From Platycnemis pennipes (lineage: Eukaryota > Arthropoda > Insecta > Odonata > Platycnemididae): DNA of 64,000 nt. The notes below the pieces were generated by a model. The model was not told the origin of the DNA. It did not search any database and saw nothing but the letters and a program-made list of their open reading frames with translations. The position numbers were made by a program, and so were the translations under genes. The stretch spans positions 151,822,746 through 151,886,745 of the forward strand of contig OW121846.1 in NCBI GenBank assembly GCA_933228895.1. The letters are read 5' to 3'. Of the stretch, positions 1 through 10,398 are shown piece after piece; the stretch's first letter is position 1, and every line of letters starts with the position of its first letter.

Positions 1-2
1 GT

Positions 3-194
3 TTGTGTGAAGAAGCCTTGAGATCCGTAACTTCAGATCTATGGAAAAAATGTATAGAACACACAAATAAAATAGAAAAACACTACTGGGAAAAGGATGG
101 ACTAACAGAAGACATACCAGTTAATGATCCTGTAGTTATAAATTTAAATGAATGTTCATCTGATTCATCGGACAGTGACTATGTGGACGATTGA
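3..194 (+). pseudogene. C-terminal tail of an unrecognised protein, possibly a DDE transposase
   Basis: An open frame of 63 codons runs in from the left edge and ends at a stop. It has a W-K-K-C-I-E-H core, a K-x-E-x-x-Y-W segment and a closing run of Ser and Asp (SSDSSDSDYVDD). Acidic serine-rich tails after a W..C..H..K.E..YW block are, as I recall, found at the C-terminus of insect and hydrozoan transposase-like proteins. That link is from memory and weak. The upstream part lies outside the window, so no catalytic residue can be checked. An AATAAA-like sequence follows within about 40 bp of the stop (around 230), compatible with the 3' end of a gene. Confidence 0.3.
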
Positions 195-3100
195 GAATGA
201 AGTACAGATAATATCTATTTGCAATCGTTAATAAATATTTAAAAATTCAGTTATAGTTTGTAAATACTACAGTGTAACATAAAGACAACAGCTTATTAGC
301 TAGCAACCCAATTTTAAACCTGCCATTGGAGGGCCAAAGCCCTCATGAGAAAAGGTGATGGAAAGGGGTGTGTTTTCTTTCGAAAGATCAGAATCCTATC
401 TTTTTAAGTTACAACGCAACAAAAATGTATTGATTCTACACATGGAGCGCGGGGATGGTGCCAAACGCGGCAACGTCGCACGGAATTCCATGGCCATGCG
501 CCCGTCTCCTCTCGCTCGCTCCATTCCTCTCGTTATTGGAAACACCGAATTAAATGTAAGCGCACATAAAATAAACAACTACATAAATTCTAAATATCGG
601 AAACCGATTAGCCTTGTATTACCATAAGCTCCATGACAGGACAAGATTCGTATCGATATGACCACGCAGTACTGAGAAAAAGTTGTTTCACAAAATTTAC
701 AAGAACAATTTTATTTCAACTTATATTATCTTAAAACTTTGTACATACCTTAAAAACAGGTTCCTTTATGACGTATTAAAGTTTGGTTATGATCCAATGA
801 ATACTTTTAAAGTTATGAATTTTTAAAGTGAGAATTCCGTTTAAAACGGTGAAAAAAACCGGCACTTTTTTTGTTTCGCAGACAATAAACTTTTACCAAG
901 TTAAAATAAAAATTTTCACTTTCCATAGTTAAACGCAGAATTAAATTTGCTAAATTTTGATATAACCTGTTTTCATGTGGGACTACGCGTACAACTGTCA
1001 TTGACTTGTAAACTCGAGTGTCATGACTTTTTTCCACGACAGTAAGTGCACATTTGGTATATGTTTGATACTTTGTTTCTCTCATGGTTCATTGTATTAC
1101 CTATCGCAAACTCAACTCCGTGATACCGAACAACTACTGCTTGTAATCGCGCTTTAAATATCTGTACAATATTTACCATCATTGCAAATTCAAGGTGGGA
1201 CGAATCATTATTTCGTAATAGAAAGTGAAACGATGCCCACGCAAGAAACGAGAAGATTTGAGACCCCTTCATTTGGTAATCGATAAGAAAGGGTCGGGTT
1301 CTAAGAATCTCGAGTGACCGCGCTCGAGATATCTCCCGAGAGGAGTAGCTCGGACCGCTATCATGTTACATCTAGAGGAGGGGGAGAAGAGGTGGAGAAG
1401 GCCCCCCATTCCACTTTTTTATACCGCCACCTATGCGGGGAATCGTAGAACTAATCCCAAAAATCCGTTACATCTGAGAAAGGGTAGAAGTATAGAGCAG
1501 CCGCTCTTATCGTGAAACTTGACGCCGTCACAGCTGTGCCACTGGGCAGTTGAGCGGGTACATTTTTTCACGAAAACAGATGATCAAGTTACATCTATCT
1601 TCTTATGTCTCCCTTTCCAAAAGCGAACAGGATATCGTCATCCTACACCGCAGTTCGAATTAGTCAGCTTTTCTACTGCCACCTGGGAGCAAATATCGTG
1701 GGAATTCCGATGGAATTGACTTCAGAAGCTGGGATCCCACTCAAACGAAAATTACGTTGAGAGTACTTCAGACTTTCAACAGCCATATTCAGAGAAACTT
1801 CTCAACTGCCTCCTACCTATGGTCTGAAAGATATATATATCAACGATTTATTGTCACATTGTCACACACAAGAGAAAAGTTAATGACTGCCATCCGTATC
1901 AACATCAATTTCCTAAAATCATTCTCTCTGTTACCTATTTGTTAAAGAAAATTCAACCTGTTCAGCAGTATACGAAAAAATGGAATGAATATTTTGAAGA
2001 TTTTTCCTTGGTGAAAAAAAGAAAATGCCGACTAACTCCAAAAAAACTATAATAGAGAAAAGGGACTCATTCAGAGGCCAGCGCAAGACCGAGAGTGTGC
2101 TTCAGATTCATCAAAGCGGATTCAACTCGTTTTATTAATCCATGCATTAATTTTGGCACTCGATAGAACTTTTCCTTATACGGCCTTTCACAGATCTTCT
2201 CTAAAAGGAATCGCTGGAGGCTCGGCAGCTAATGCTTGACAGCAAGCAACTACTGTGTGACAGCAGTAAAATTCAATAATCCTAAATAGTCGCAATTTTG
2301 TATTTTTCATTATGATAAGACGCAAGAGGTATTTGAAATAATATAGTGCGCAATTTGGTAATGGTCCCCTGGGTAGTGGCCTTTCATGTCGAGGACCCGA
2401 GTACGACTCAGCAATGGTGATGATTTTCTCATTGGAATCCCGATCTTTTCTTGATAGACACATGGTTAGTGGCATTTCAAGTGTGTGGAGAGGAGGGAAT
2501 AAACGGAATAGACAATATATATTTGAATTGAAAGCCTCATGTGTAGAGACAGTGTAACTTGTCCGAGGGGGGTTTGGGCCTCGGGACGCCCGGGGCAAAT
2601 ACTTGCCGATAAATGGGAAGGAAGGGTATAATAATGGAGAGAAATCGTAGCAATGTTGATTTGATTGAGGTTTCTTCCCCTTCCATCCCCAACCTTGTAC
2701 ATTTCCTCCCGATCTGAAGCGCCTAATACCGATGAAACAAACTTGAAAATACCTATGTAATGTTGAATTGTGACTGTAACTGTTGCGTTTGAGGCCAATC
2801 CCTAAACTGCTTCCATCTACGAATAGCGGACCTTACACGCAACGAAGAGCGGATAAATTTCGTAGTCATTTAGTTAATTTAGTTTAGTTCAAATATTTTA
2901 AAGGAATTGATACAGATAGAAAAAACCATAATGTCAGTGTTCACTGTTTCCTTTGTTTGCCAAAAAAAAAATTAATCAAGGTGACCATTACCACAGCATC
3001 CAAGTTGCCAAAAAGAATGAAAAAGTAACTTGAAACGTAGAAGTTATTTTTTGACTTTAACTTTAATAGGTTAATTTTTTGGCAATCTTCCCAACTATGC

Positions 3101-5128
3101 CAAAACAAAAGGTAATAATCATGGTTATCTAAATTCCTGCACTGCCCAAAGCTGAAGGATGAAGTCGCTCAATAAAGCTACCACCGTAGAAAGCCACTGC
3201 CACGAATACCACGGAAAGCAATTCATCCTAAAGTTCAGGAATATTTTGGAAACACCAAATTTGGCTTTCAAAAGGGTCTGGAAACAAGGGAAACTTTTCA
3301 ACAAACGTACTAATTTTAAATGTACCTACTCACTTTTCGCTATCGGAATCCGGAGGTTGGATCTGCATCGTAGACAGAATGTTGTCTTCGGCAATCACTC
3401 TTTTTCTGAAACCAAATGGAAGGAAAACGTTTCAAGCACTGAAAATTTTGAAATTTCATGCGCAATATACTTCAATAAATCCATATACTTACTTTAACGG
3501 CCACTTCCTTAGATTATCAACTGATTTCCTTTTTCGTTTGGCTGATAGAGACAGCCTCCCCTTCTTACCTGTACGCTGTTCTTTCACCGTCGGAGTTTCG
3601 ATTTGTATCTATGTAGTTCGAAGATGTAATAAATACCACAAGCATTTACCGCACGATACTGTCAGAAATCCCAAGAGGTCGAGATCTGCAAGGCCGTTCC
3701 GATGCGCGATGTCTTCCCAGGGAAAAATATTTTTTTTTCTTCTCTCACTGGAGTTGATCACTCTGTCCCTCCCATTCTGTCCTCTGCACGAGGGAGGGGA
3801 GAGTAGCCCTTCCCCTCCTTCCCCTTAAACGGCTACTCGTCACCACCCCTCGAAATCCCCCGGCTGCTCCCTGAGCGCCTTCATATACTTCCCCGATTTC
3901 GCCGCCAGTGTCTCTGTCAGACAGAGCAGTTTTATTCAATTCTAATTATTCAAATAACTTTTTAAGTAGTCGGCGTAACATTATTTTTTAAGTGGAATTT
4001 TATATTGAAACAATGCAAAATGTCCGCCTGGTTTTATTTTTTGTAAAAAAATACAAATTTCGCCAAAATTAACCAATTCTAAGTCCTATTAAAAATAATT
4101 TTAAAATGTAAAGCCAAGCGGACAATTTAAGCAGTAATTCCAGCCATATGCTGAAAATTTTATATCAATATCTCAATTCCTCTCGCTACAGGGAGTAAAA
4201 CCGTTTTTAGGGCAATCGTATTTCGCCTTAAAAAGGTTCATTCGAAATAGATCGACAGCGCGAACCGAAACGGATGTGATTTTCAAGGAAGAAGAACAGC
4301 GGCGTCGGAAGTGGGGGGCAGGGGGGACATTCGGCCCCCGGAATTCGCCCCAGGCCCTTGAGAAATGAGTCTTCATTAATAAAAATTAAATTTCACTTGT
4401 TTCCAGCTTGCCTTTTCCCTTCTGACACGTATTCTACCTCCTTCATATGCACTTTTAGCGGAATTCTAGTCTCTACTCCCTCCTATCCGCAAAAAATGCG
4501 GGCCATTTTCTTAAGAGCCGGGCCCTTTTCATGTTTGGCCCCTCCCAGCGAAAATAGTTCCGACGCCCCTCAAGAACTCCAGGGAAGGCAATATCCAAGA
4601 GTTAAGGGTGTTCTATACCACTGCAGAAACCGGCTCTGCAGACCCTTGCGAAATCGAAGATAACGAGTTTAATATAAGTCGCAGAGCTAATCGGTTTTCA
4701 TTGATCGTTAGATTAAGGATCAATGTGTGCGGTTACTGGAACAATATGTTCATTAGCAGTACTCATTTAAGAGCTTCAGGCACAGAAAATCGTAAAAATA
4801 GCCCGATATCAGCCTTTTTTCCTTTGACATTGAAATCGTAATGGAAACATGTGTTCCACTCTCCGCTGGGATTCATCCTTCTCTTCTACTATTATATCAA
4901 ACTCAAAGACCTTAGGTGCATACTAAAGTTGCAATTTATTATTTTCCGAACCATGTTTTCACTATTTTACGTGCTAAAAATCTTTCGTTCCGTGGCGCTG
5001 CTCTTAGTCCCCCCCCCACTCCCTCTAACGTCACCCTCCACCTCCTGGCTCCTTATCTCTCTCTCTCTCTCGAACCATTCCAAGGCCAACGTCCGAGCCA
5101 CTTCGCCTCCCTCCGGCCCCTTGTCGAA
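195..5128. other. Stretch without a recognisable gene
   Basis: I see no protein with family motifs on either strand. Open frames here are short, overlap on opposite strands and lack conserved patterns. Composition alternates between AT-rich stretches and GC-richer patches (about 1300-1420, 3770-3900, 5000-5130, the last with a CT dinucleotide run near 5056). Diverged transposon debris is likely, but I could not assign any of it. Confidence 0.5.
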
Positions 5129-5223
5129 AGCCAGAGTAGGGCTGGGCGATGCAGTAAATGCTGAACCGGTTCTCGGTTCTGAAAAAAACCGTTTGCGACG
5201 GTGGTGCACCGGTTCTATAGATC

Positions 5224-5367
5224 GAACCGGTGTTTTCTACTGAACCGGTGTTTTCTTCTGAACCGGTGTTTTCTAATGAACCGGTGTTTTCTACTGAACC
5301 GGTGTTTTCTAATGAACCGGTGTTTTGTAATGAACCGGTGTTTTCTACTGAACTGTAGTTTTCTAGT
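5224..5367 (+). repeat. 18-bp minisatellite, 8 units
   Basis: Eight head-to-tail units of the form GAACCGGTGTTTTCTAAT, varying mainly in the last three bases (ACT, TCT, AAT). The last unit is diverged (GAACTGTAG...). Each unit carries the palindrome ACCGGT. Since 18 is a multiple of three, it produces artificial open frames on both strands. It lies about 90 bp inside the left end of the hAT element and shares its ACCGGT theme with the 27-bp array at the other end. Confidence 0.95.
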
Positions 5368-5696
5368 GAACCGCCTTTTTTTGTCATCCGAAATATTTTT
5401 TGGTCCATTTTTTATGTATTATACAGTTTTTTGAAGATTTGTTTTTTTTTCTTAAAGAAGATACTTCATAATAACGCGGGTATGCTTTCCTAAACTGAAC
5501 AGTAAAATGTGGGAATGTTTGCGAGAGCCAATGGCTTTTGTACAAGTTCTGGGCGTACACATAAATTGGTTTTCTGAAGTGTTGAAAATAGTTATATTTG
5601 TTGATCTGCCGAATTCGAACCTGCCGCGTGAATGGCGATGAAATTCACATTATTTTTTAATGAAGGCATTGCAAAATTTCCGCGGATATTTATTTA

Positions 5697-5794
5697 TTTA
5701 GCACGACGCGTTTCGTTGGTAAAACAGCATTAGCAATTGGCTTGATCAGCCTCGATGATATTGCTATTGTAGCAACAAAACGCGTCGTGCTAAA
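5697..5794. repeat. Palindrome with 17-bp perfect arms and hammerhead-like pieces
   Basis: The arms TTTAGCACGACGCGTTT (5697-5713) and AAACGCGTCGTGCTAAA (5778-5794) are exact complements. Read on the minus strand, 5749-5705 runs CTGATCA, a variable stretch, then CGAAACGCGTC. This resembles a hammerhead ribozyme core (CUGAUGA...GAAA...UH) with one change in the first box. The plus strand has GATGA, a perfect 6-bp stem (TTGCTA/TAGCAA) and AAAACGCGTC. Motifs of this shape occur in Penelope-like elements, so this may be a PLE remnant inside the hAT element. No target duplication was identified. Confidence 0.6.
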
Positions 5795-7049
5795 TTAATA
5801 ACTTATCCTTGGTGAATGAAAAGCTCCCTAGAGGCAGAGCGACTGGTGTCTACGTACGGACGAAATCTTTTCACTTAATCTGATCTGATTTAAGTGCTTT
5901 CAGAGAGCTGAGATGTGTGGAGAGGCTTATTCCTTTCGTCTGTGATGCATAATTATCTGCCTTTCTTAGTCGACATTTCCTTTCTCTTTCATAATGGCAA
6001 CGATTACGAGTCGAGGGTCTTACTCTGACGCCTTGTGTTTTCTTTGGTGGCTTTATTCTTTTCCGCATCGGGATCGTCTCTTCACTGATTCCCTCTTAAA
6101 TTGGCCATGACTTCTAGCTCACGTGAGTTGTCCGACAAGCAAATGCAAGGCGCTCTGGTAGAGAGGAGTGAAGTCAGTTCAGATACAATTTCCAAGGATT
6201 TAATTGGGTACCCTCTGGTTTCCTGCTCCTAGCAGGAAGAGGAAAAATTTCTCAGATAATTTTTAATGCAAGAAAATAATTGGGAAGATATCGATAATGC
6301 TTATCATCCTTTGGCTTTCACGTGTGATTTAGTTGGCAAATAAATAGTGCCAGTTCAGTGTTCTGAAATATTTCCAGTTAATTTTCCGTGACTGTTTTTA
6401 ATACAATTGAGGTTGCTGAAACAAAGTGATCGGAACGGTGGGTATTGGAAAAGCTCAAAGGACAACCCTCGATTACCGAAATTGAATGCAAGAGATTGAC
6501 AAGCCAACAAGAAAACCCAAAACTGGAAGTCGCAAGAGCCATCGATCCGCTAAGACGTTTGCGTCAAAGTCTGCACTAAGTCTTCAATGCCTTCCCCATC
6601 AAAGCACCCTGAGCAATTAAAATACCTTCGATTAAAGTTACCCCGAAGGCATGGAATTGAGTGGACGCATATACTGCGTCATATACTCTTGAGGAGTTAA
6701 AACGCAGGCGTTCTTTTCTAAACTGAACTGTAGTTGAGCATGTTTGGGGAGCCAATGGTTTTTAGGTGAGGCCTTGGCTCATATTTATCTTCACATTTTT
6801 AAAGTTCCAAACGATGCTCCTACATGTCTGGTTTTTGTTTCGGTAAACATTCCAGTGACTTTTTCAAAGAAATAAAATGCTGTTCTATTAATGCCACATA
6901 TCTGCTGTTCCATTAATGCCACATGGAGCTGTATTTATCAATTACTGGAAGGGTGTGCTGAAGGTTGAGAACAAATTGATTGTCAAAATTTACATTTTAA
7001 CACAAGTGCAGATGCTAAATTACAATTTTCAATTACTACTAATTTAAAT

Positions 7050-7280
7050 CTAGAAATCGGCTTGCACATGGCGCTGGTTCATGGAAATGAAAATTAGGTC
7101 TTTGGCGTGTTCGCCTAGTAAACACGTTCGCAATTTATTTATAACAAGTCCTCCCAAACTGAAAATTCTTACGGATTCTGCTGATGTTGCTGGTATAGCA
7201 AGATATTTCCTGGCCAGCCCTGCAAGCAAGGGGAAGGTTGCCTCATGAAGTCTCCACGAACTGAGAATGTCTTCATTACG
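7050..7280 (-). pseudogene. hAT transposase, C-terminal dimerisation domain (fragment)
   Basis: Seventy-six sense codons run on the minus strand from just after an in-frame stop at 7281-7283 to a TAG at 7050. The translation contains SSWRLHEATFPLLAGL, then ARKYLAIPATSAESVRIFS, then GGLVINKLR and FISMNQRH. This is the signature of the hAT C-terminal domain (W..h...FP.L..LAR.YL.IPATSA.SER.FS...). The usual Ser-Glu-Arg of that motif is here Glu-Ser-Val-Arg, one sign of decay. The natural stop appears kept. The catalytic part of a transposase of about 600 residues should lie at higher coordinates, but 7281-7783 holds no recognisable remainder and the 27-bp array follows. The gene was therefore disrupted or deleted upstream. 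Confidence 0.82.
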
Positions 7281-7783
7281 TTATTGTACATTAATAATCA
7301 ACGTCAATATGTTCAAATTTTATTTGAATTTGGCGCTTATTATGTACGTGTGACAGGGGTAGATAGGAACTTGAAACAATGCTCCTTCCTCCACAAAGTC
7401 TCCCCAAATCAACAGCATTGGTTTAATAAAAAATGCTACTGCACTAACTTGAATGATTATGAACTGTTTCAGTTGTTCACCTGAACGAACTTATTCGTTG
7501 TAATCGTCGACAAAAGAAAATAACATAAAAATACGGAAAATCCCGTATAGTTACGAATGTGACATTGCTTTAGATGTGCGAGTGTTCGCTCTGCACTCTA
7601 GTGGCCGATTATTTGTGAGACGATAGGCAAACAAATTATAACACAGAGGGGATAGGAAAGTTCACAGGCGTGGACGCAAGCCAACCCGGCTACGAGCAGA
7701 GATGGGGAGGGAGGCAGTGGCGTGAAAGCCGAGCAGCGAACGATCATCGGTTTTTCAGAACCGCTTCCCAGTACACCGGTTTA

Positions 7784-8134
7784 GAACCGCTTCCCCGGTG
7801 CGACGGTTCAGAACCGCTTCCCCGGTGCGACGGTTCAGAACCGCTTCCCCGGTGCGACGGTTCAGAACCGCTTCCCCGGTGCGACGGTTCAGAACCGCTT
7901 CCCCGGTGCGACGGTTCAGAACCGCTTCCCCGGTGCGACGGTTCAGAACCGCTTCCCCGGTGCGACGGTTCAGAACCGCTTCCCCGGTGCGACGGTTCAG
8001 AACCGCTTCCCCGGTGCGACGGTTCAAAACCGCTTCCCCGGTGCGACGGTTCAAAACCGCTTCCCCGGTGCGACGGTTCAGAACCGCTTCCCCGGTGCGA
8101 CGGTTCAGAACCGCTTCCCCGGTGCGACGGTTCA
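7784..8134 (+). repeat. 27-bp minisatellite, 13 near-identical units
   Basis: Thirteen tandem 27-bp units, each carrying GAACCGCTTCCCCGGTGCGA followed by CGGTTCA, with only A/G changes in two units. Diverged half-units lie on both sides (7758-7783 and 8135-8163). Because 27 is a multiple of three, several long open frames (9-residue periods such as SEPLPRCDG) cross the array on both strands. They are not genes. The array sits just inside the right end of the hAT element, followed by AACCGGTGCACCGG-type palindromes (8145-8220). Near-identity of units indicates recent expansion or homogenisation. Confidence 0.97.
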
Positions 8135-8242
8135 GAACCAATTCTCCGGTGCACCGGTTTTTTTTGCTAAATCTGAACCGGCCTGCCGGTTCTGCAAAAA
8201 ACCGAACCGGTGCACCGGAGAACCGCCCAGCCCTAGCCAGAG

Positions 8243-8639
8243 CCCTCAGACCGAGCGAGCTCAGCAAGGATATTTTTTTCAGTAGCAGGCAGGCACGTAG
8301 CCAGAAATTTGCTTCGGGGGGGGCTAAGTTTAGCACGTTTAGCCTAACTTCAATTCAGCCTTGCCCGTCGGTACCGACATGAAACAACTGTCTTCCTTCA
8401 TTTTCAGTGATCGGTATTTGCTTTCACAGTGCCCATTCCTATCTGTTTTCTCTGGTTAAGCTCACTGTTTATCCTGTCATGAAGCAGTTAATTTAACCGG
8501 CCCCAGAACAGATGTTCAAATCATGCATACATATCAGATTACTACAGATACATACATATCAGATTGGTAGATTAAATAGTGGGTCGGTAAAATAATTATC
8601 GGGGAAAATTTTAGCTGAAAAAGAGCACCAGGAGAGAAA
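8243..8639. other. Intergenic stretch, nothing recognised
   Basis: No coding motif is seen. A G-run (GGGGGGG near 8317) preceded by CGTAGCCAGAAATTTG looks like the tail of a dispersed repeat, but I cannot assign it. A short duplicated phrase (CATACATATCAGATT) occurs at about 8525-8565. Confidence 0.4.
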
Positions 8640-8643
8640 TAGA

Positions 8644-9170
8644 TTGGGAGAAATAATTTCAGTCATAGTAGTGAATTGTCGTAGTTTAAGAAATAAAGTA
8701 GCCGAATTTCACCACCTCATAAAAAGTATTGATGCTGATATAATCGTACGCACAGAAAGATGGCTTTCGAAGGACATATCAGATATGAAGTATTCCCGAA
8801 GTGTTTTACCGTATACAGAAAGGATAGAGTAAGCAGAAACGGAGGAGTATTATTTATAGCTGTGAAGGACCCGTATGTTAGTAGAAGAAAACTTATTTCA
8901 GAGCGAAATGTAGTAAGTATTTGGTGTTCCGTTAAAAGTAAAAGTAGTGACGCAAAAAAAAGATATATGTAGGTGCATATTACAGGCCACCGGATGCAGA
9001 CATCAATACTATAATGGAACTAGAGTCAGAGATAGGAACATTGATTTCTCGGAACAAATACAGAGGAATAATAGTAGGCGGAGACTTCAATCTCCCTTCG
9101 ATAGACTGGAATACGTGTAGTTTTGTAACAGGAGGTAAGGATAAGTAACTCTGCGAATCACTGTTGAACC
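8644..9170 (+). pseudogene. Endonuclease/exonuclease/phosphatase-type endonuclease of a CR1-like element (N-terminal part)
   Basis: Three frames carry pieces of an apurinic-type endonuclease that nicks target DNA for retrotransposition. The VNCRSLRNKVAEF start and ADII.TERWLS (8644-8780) give the N-terminal motif with its Asn and the Glu of the TE.W motif. These are followed by GGVLFIAVKD (8840 onward), then AYYRPPDAD (8972 onward) and GGDFNLPSIDWN (about 9078-9113), the GDFN motif. Frameshifts separate the pieces near 8790 and 8970, so the protein cannot be made. The reading continues after the nested insertion at 10399. Confidence 0.85.
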
Positions 9171-9189
9171 CCTTTACGTCACATTTTTT

Positions 9190-10397
9190 ACATCTACTTC
9201 TACATAATACTCTGCAAGCCAACATAAAGGTGTGTGGTAAGTGGTGAATTCTCACCAAACATGCACTACATATCATGCATAAAAAAAGAAATAGTACTCG
9301 TATAGGTACTGTTCAAAACTACGCTATTTAAAAAAAGATAAAAATAGCGAAGCATACATGCAAAAACATGCCGTTAGTTGGGTTAGCTATAAGTCCTTAT
9401 ACCAACATGCAGGTACCAATGTTATCCATTGCTATACTCGTACTGGATATATTTACCGTTATTCATATCCCTCAATGTACGTAGAAAAAAGGGCATTTTG
9501 AATCTGTCAGTTTGGCAATCATTTTCTCTAATTTCGTGATTATGGTCCAGTCTACCATAGTAAGTTGGGGTTCACAAAATATTTTTAACATCATCACTGA
9601 AAATATGGTCTTGGTATTTGTTTAAGAGATTATGTCTAAATTTCAATCTGCTACGATCTTCTTCAATTCAAGTGCTAAGAGGAGAGCTATTCATTTTCCA
9701 AAAATTCATCAAGAGACAATTATTAAATTTTAATTCTAAGTGCCATGTATCACACCAATCTCCAATTGCTTGTAGGTCATCATTTAAATATTCTTTATCG
9801 TTTGGGCATAGAATTTCTCTGTGCATAACGGTGTCATCGGCAAATAGACGACGCTTACTTATGACAACCTTATTGATTTCATTTATGCACAGGAGGAACA
9901 GGAGTGGACCTATCACACTACCTGATGGGACACCCAAAGTGACTTTAATTGCCGGTGAGGTAACACCGTCCAAAACAACCCTTTGCACCCGATCATGCAG
10001 GAAATCATTTATCCATGATTTAATGTTACTGTCTATGCCATAATATTTTAATTTCAAGATTAGTTTGCTATGAGACACCTTCTCGAAAGCTTTTTTGAAA
10101 TCGAGAAATATAGCATCCACTGGAATATAATTTTCGCCAGAAACTAAAATATTGTGAGAAAAGAGAGCAAGTTGAGTTTCACATGATTTGCTCTTCCGGA
10201 ACCCATGCTGAACATCGGACAATAAATTCTGGCTATATAGTTGTCCCATGACTGAACTAAAAATTATATGTTCCATTACCTTGCATGAAATGGATGTGAG
10301 GGATATAGGTCTGTAGTTAGATGGCAGCTCCCTATCACCACTTTTAAAAAAGGGTGTTACATCGGCTGCTTTTCAGTCCATCGGTACGACGAAACTG
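9190..10397 (-). mobile_element. Nested 5'-truncated CR1-like copy inserted in the first element
   Basis: At about 9190 the host endonuclease frame is interrupted by a 3' tail read on the minus strand (GGCTTGCAGAGTATTATGTA followed by GAAGTAGATG). The host sequence resumes at about 10398 with AAACAACTAG and then KEPTRGGNILDL, as in the uninterrupted copy at 32830-32750. The insert carries reverse transcriptase (9668-10276) and a 3' untranslated region of about 470 bp. Its 5' part is missing, typical of incomplete target-primed reverse transcription. Boundaries are good to about 10 bp; no clear target duplication was found. Confidence 0.8.
9668..10276 (-). pseudogene. Reverse transcriptase of the nested CR1-like copy
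   Basis: A 202-codon frame (first codon not necessarily ATG) carries reverse transcriptase motifs in order: QHGFRKSKSCETQL, then FLDFKKAFEKVSHSKL (motif A, first catalytic Asp present), GVPSGSVIGPLLFLLCINE (motif B) and LFADDTVMH (motif C with both Asp). The N-terminal fingers with SPGPD and NYRPISLT lie further upstream on the minus strand but are cut by the truncation (about 10280-10397 still shows a frame-shifted YRPISLT-like region). The C-terminal part after 9668 is in other frames. The catalytic core is intact but the element is not. Confidence 0.85.
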
Positions 10398-10398
10398 T

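Larger units (their letters stand above)
5129..8242 (-). mobile_element. Decayed hAT-superfamily DNA transposon with internal tandem arrays
   Basis: The left end reads TAGGGCTGGGCG at 5137 and the right end is its complement, CGCCCAGCCCTA, ending at 8235. The flanks GCCAGAG (5130-5136) and GCCAGAG (8236-8242) match. Allowing the outer T/A to be ambiguous, an 8-bp duplication AGCCAGAG is also possible, as hAT elements make. Termini of the type C/TAGGGNTGGGC are typical of hAT. The body contains the C-terminal hAT dimerisation segment on the minus strand (7050-7280), an 18-bp array just inside the left end (5224-5367), a 27-bp array just inside the right end (7784-8134) and a small palindrome (5697-5794). 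No intact transposase remains, so the element is dead or was carried by another copy. Confidence 0.72.

Noticed and set aside
5031..5434. Repetitive proteins (ENTGS and LLNRCF repeats)
   Set aside because: Products of the 18-bp minisatellite in both directions; no gene structure.
7670..8382. Long open frames on both strands with 9-residue repeats (up to 194 residues)
   Set aside because: They follow entirely from a 27-bp tandem repeat whose length is a multiple of three. Several frames on both strands are open at once and no flanking domain exists.
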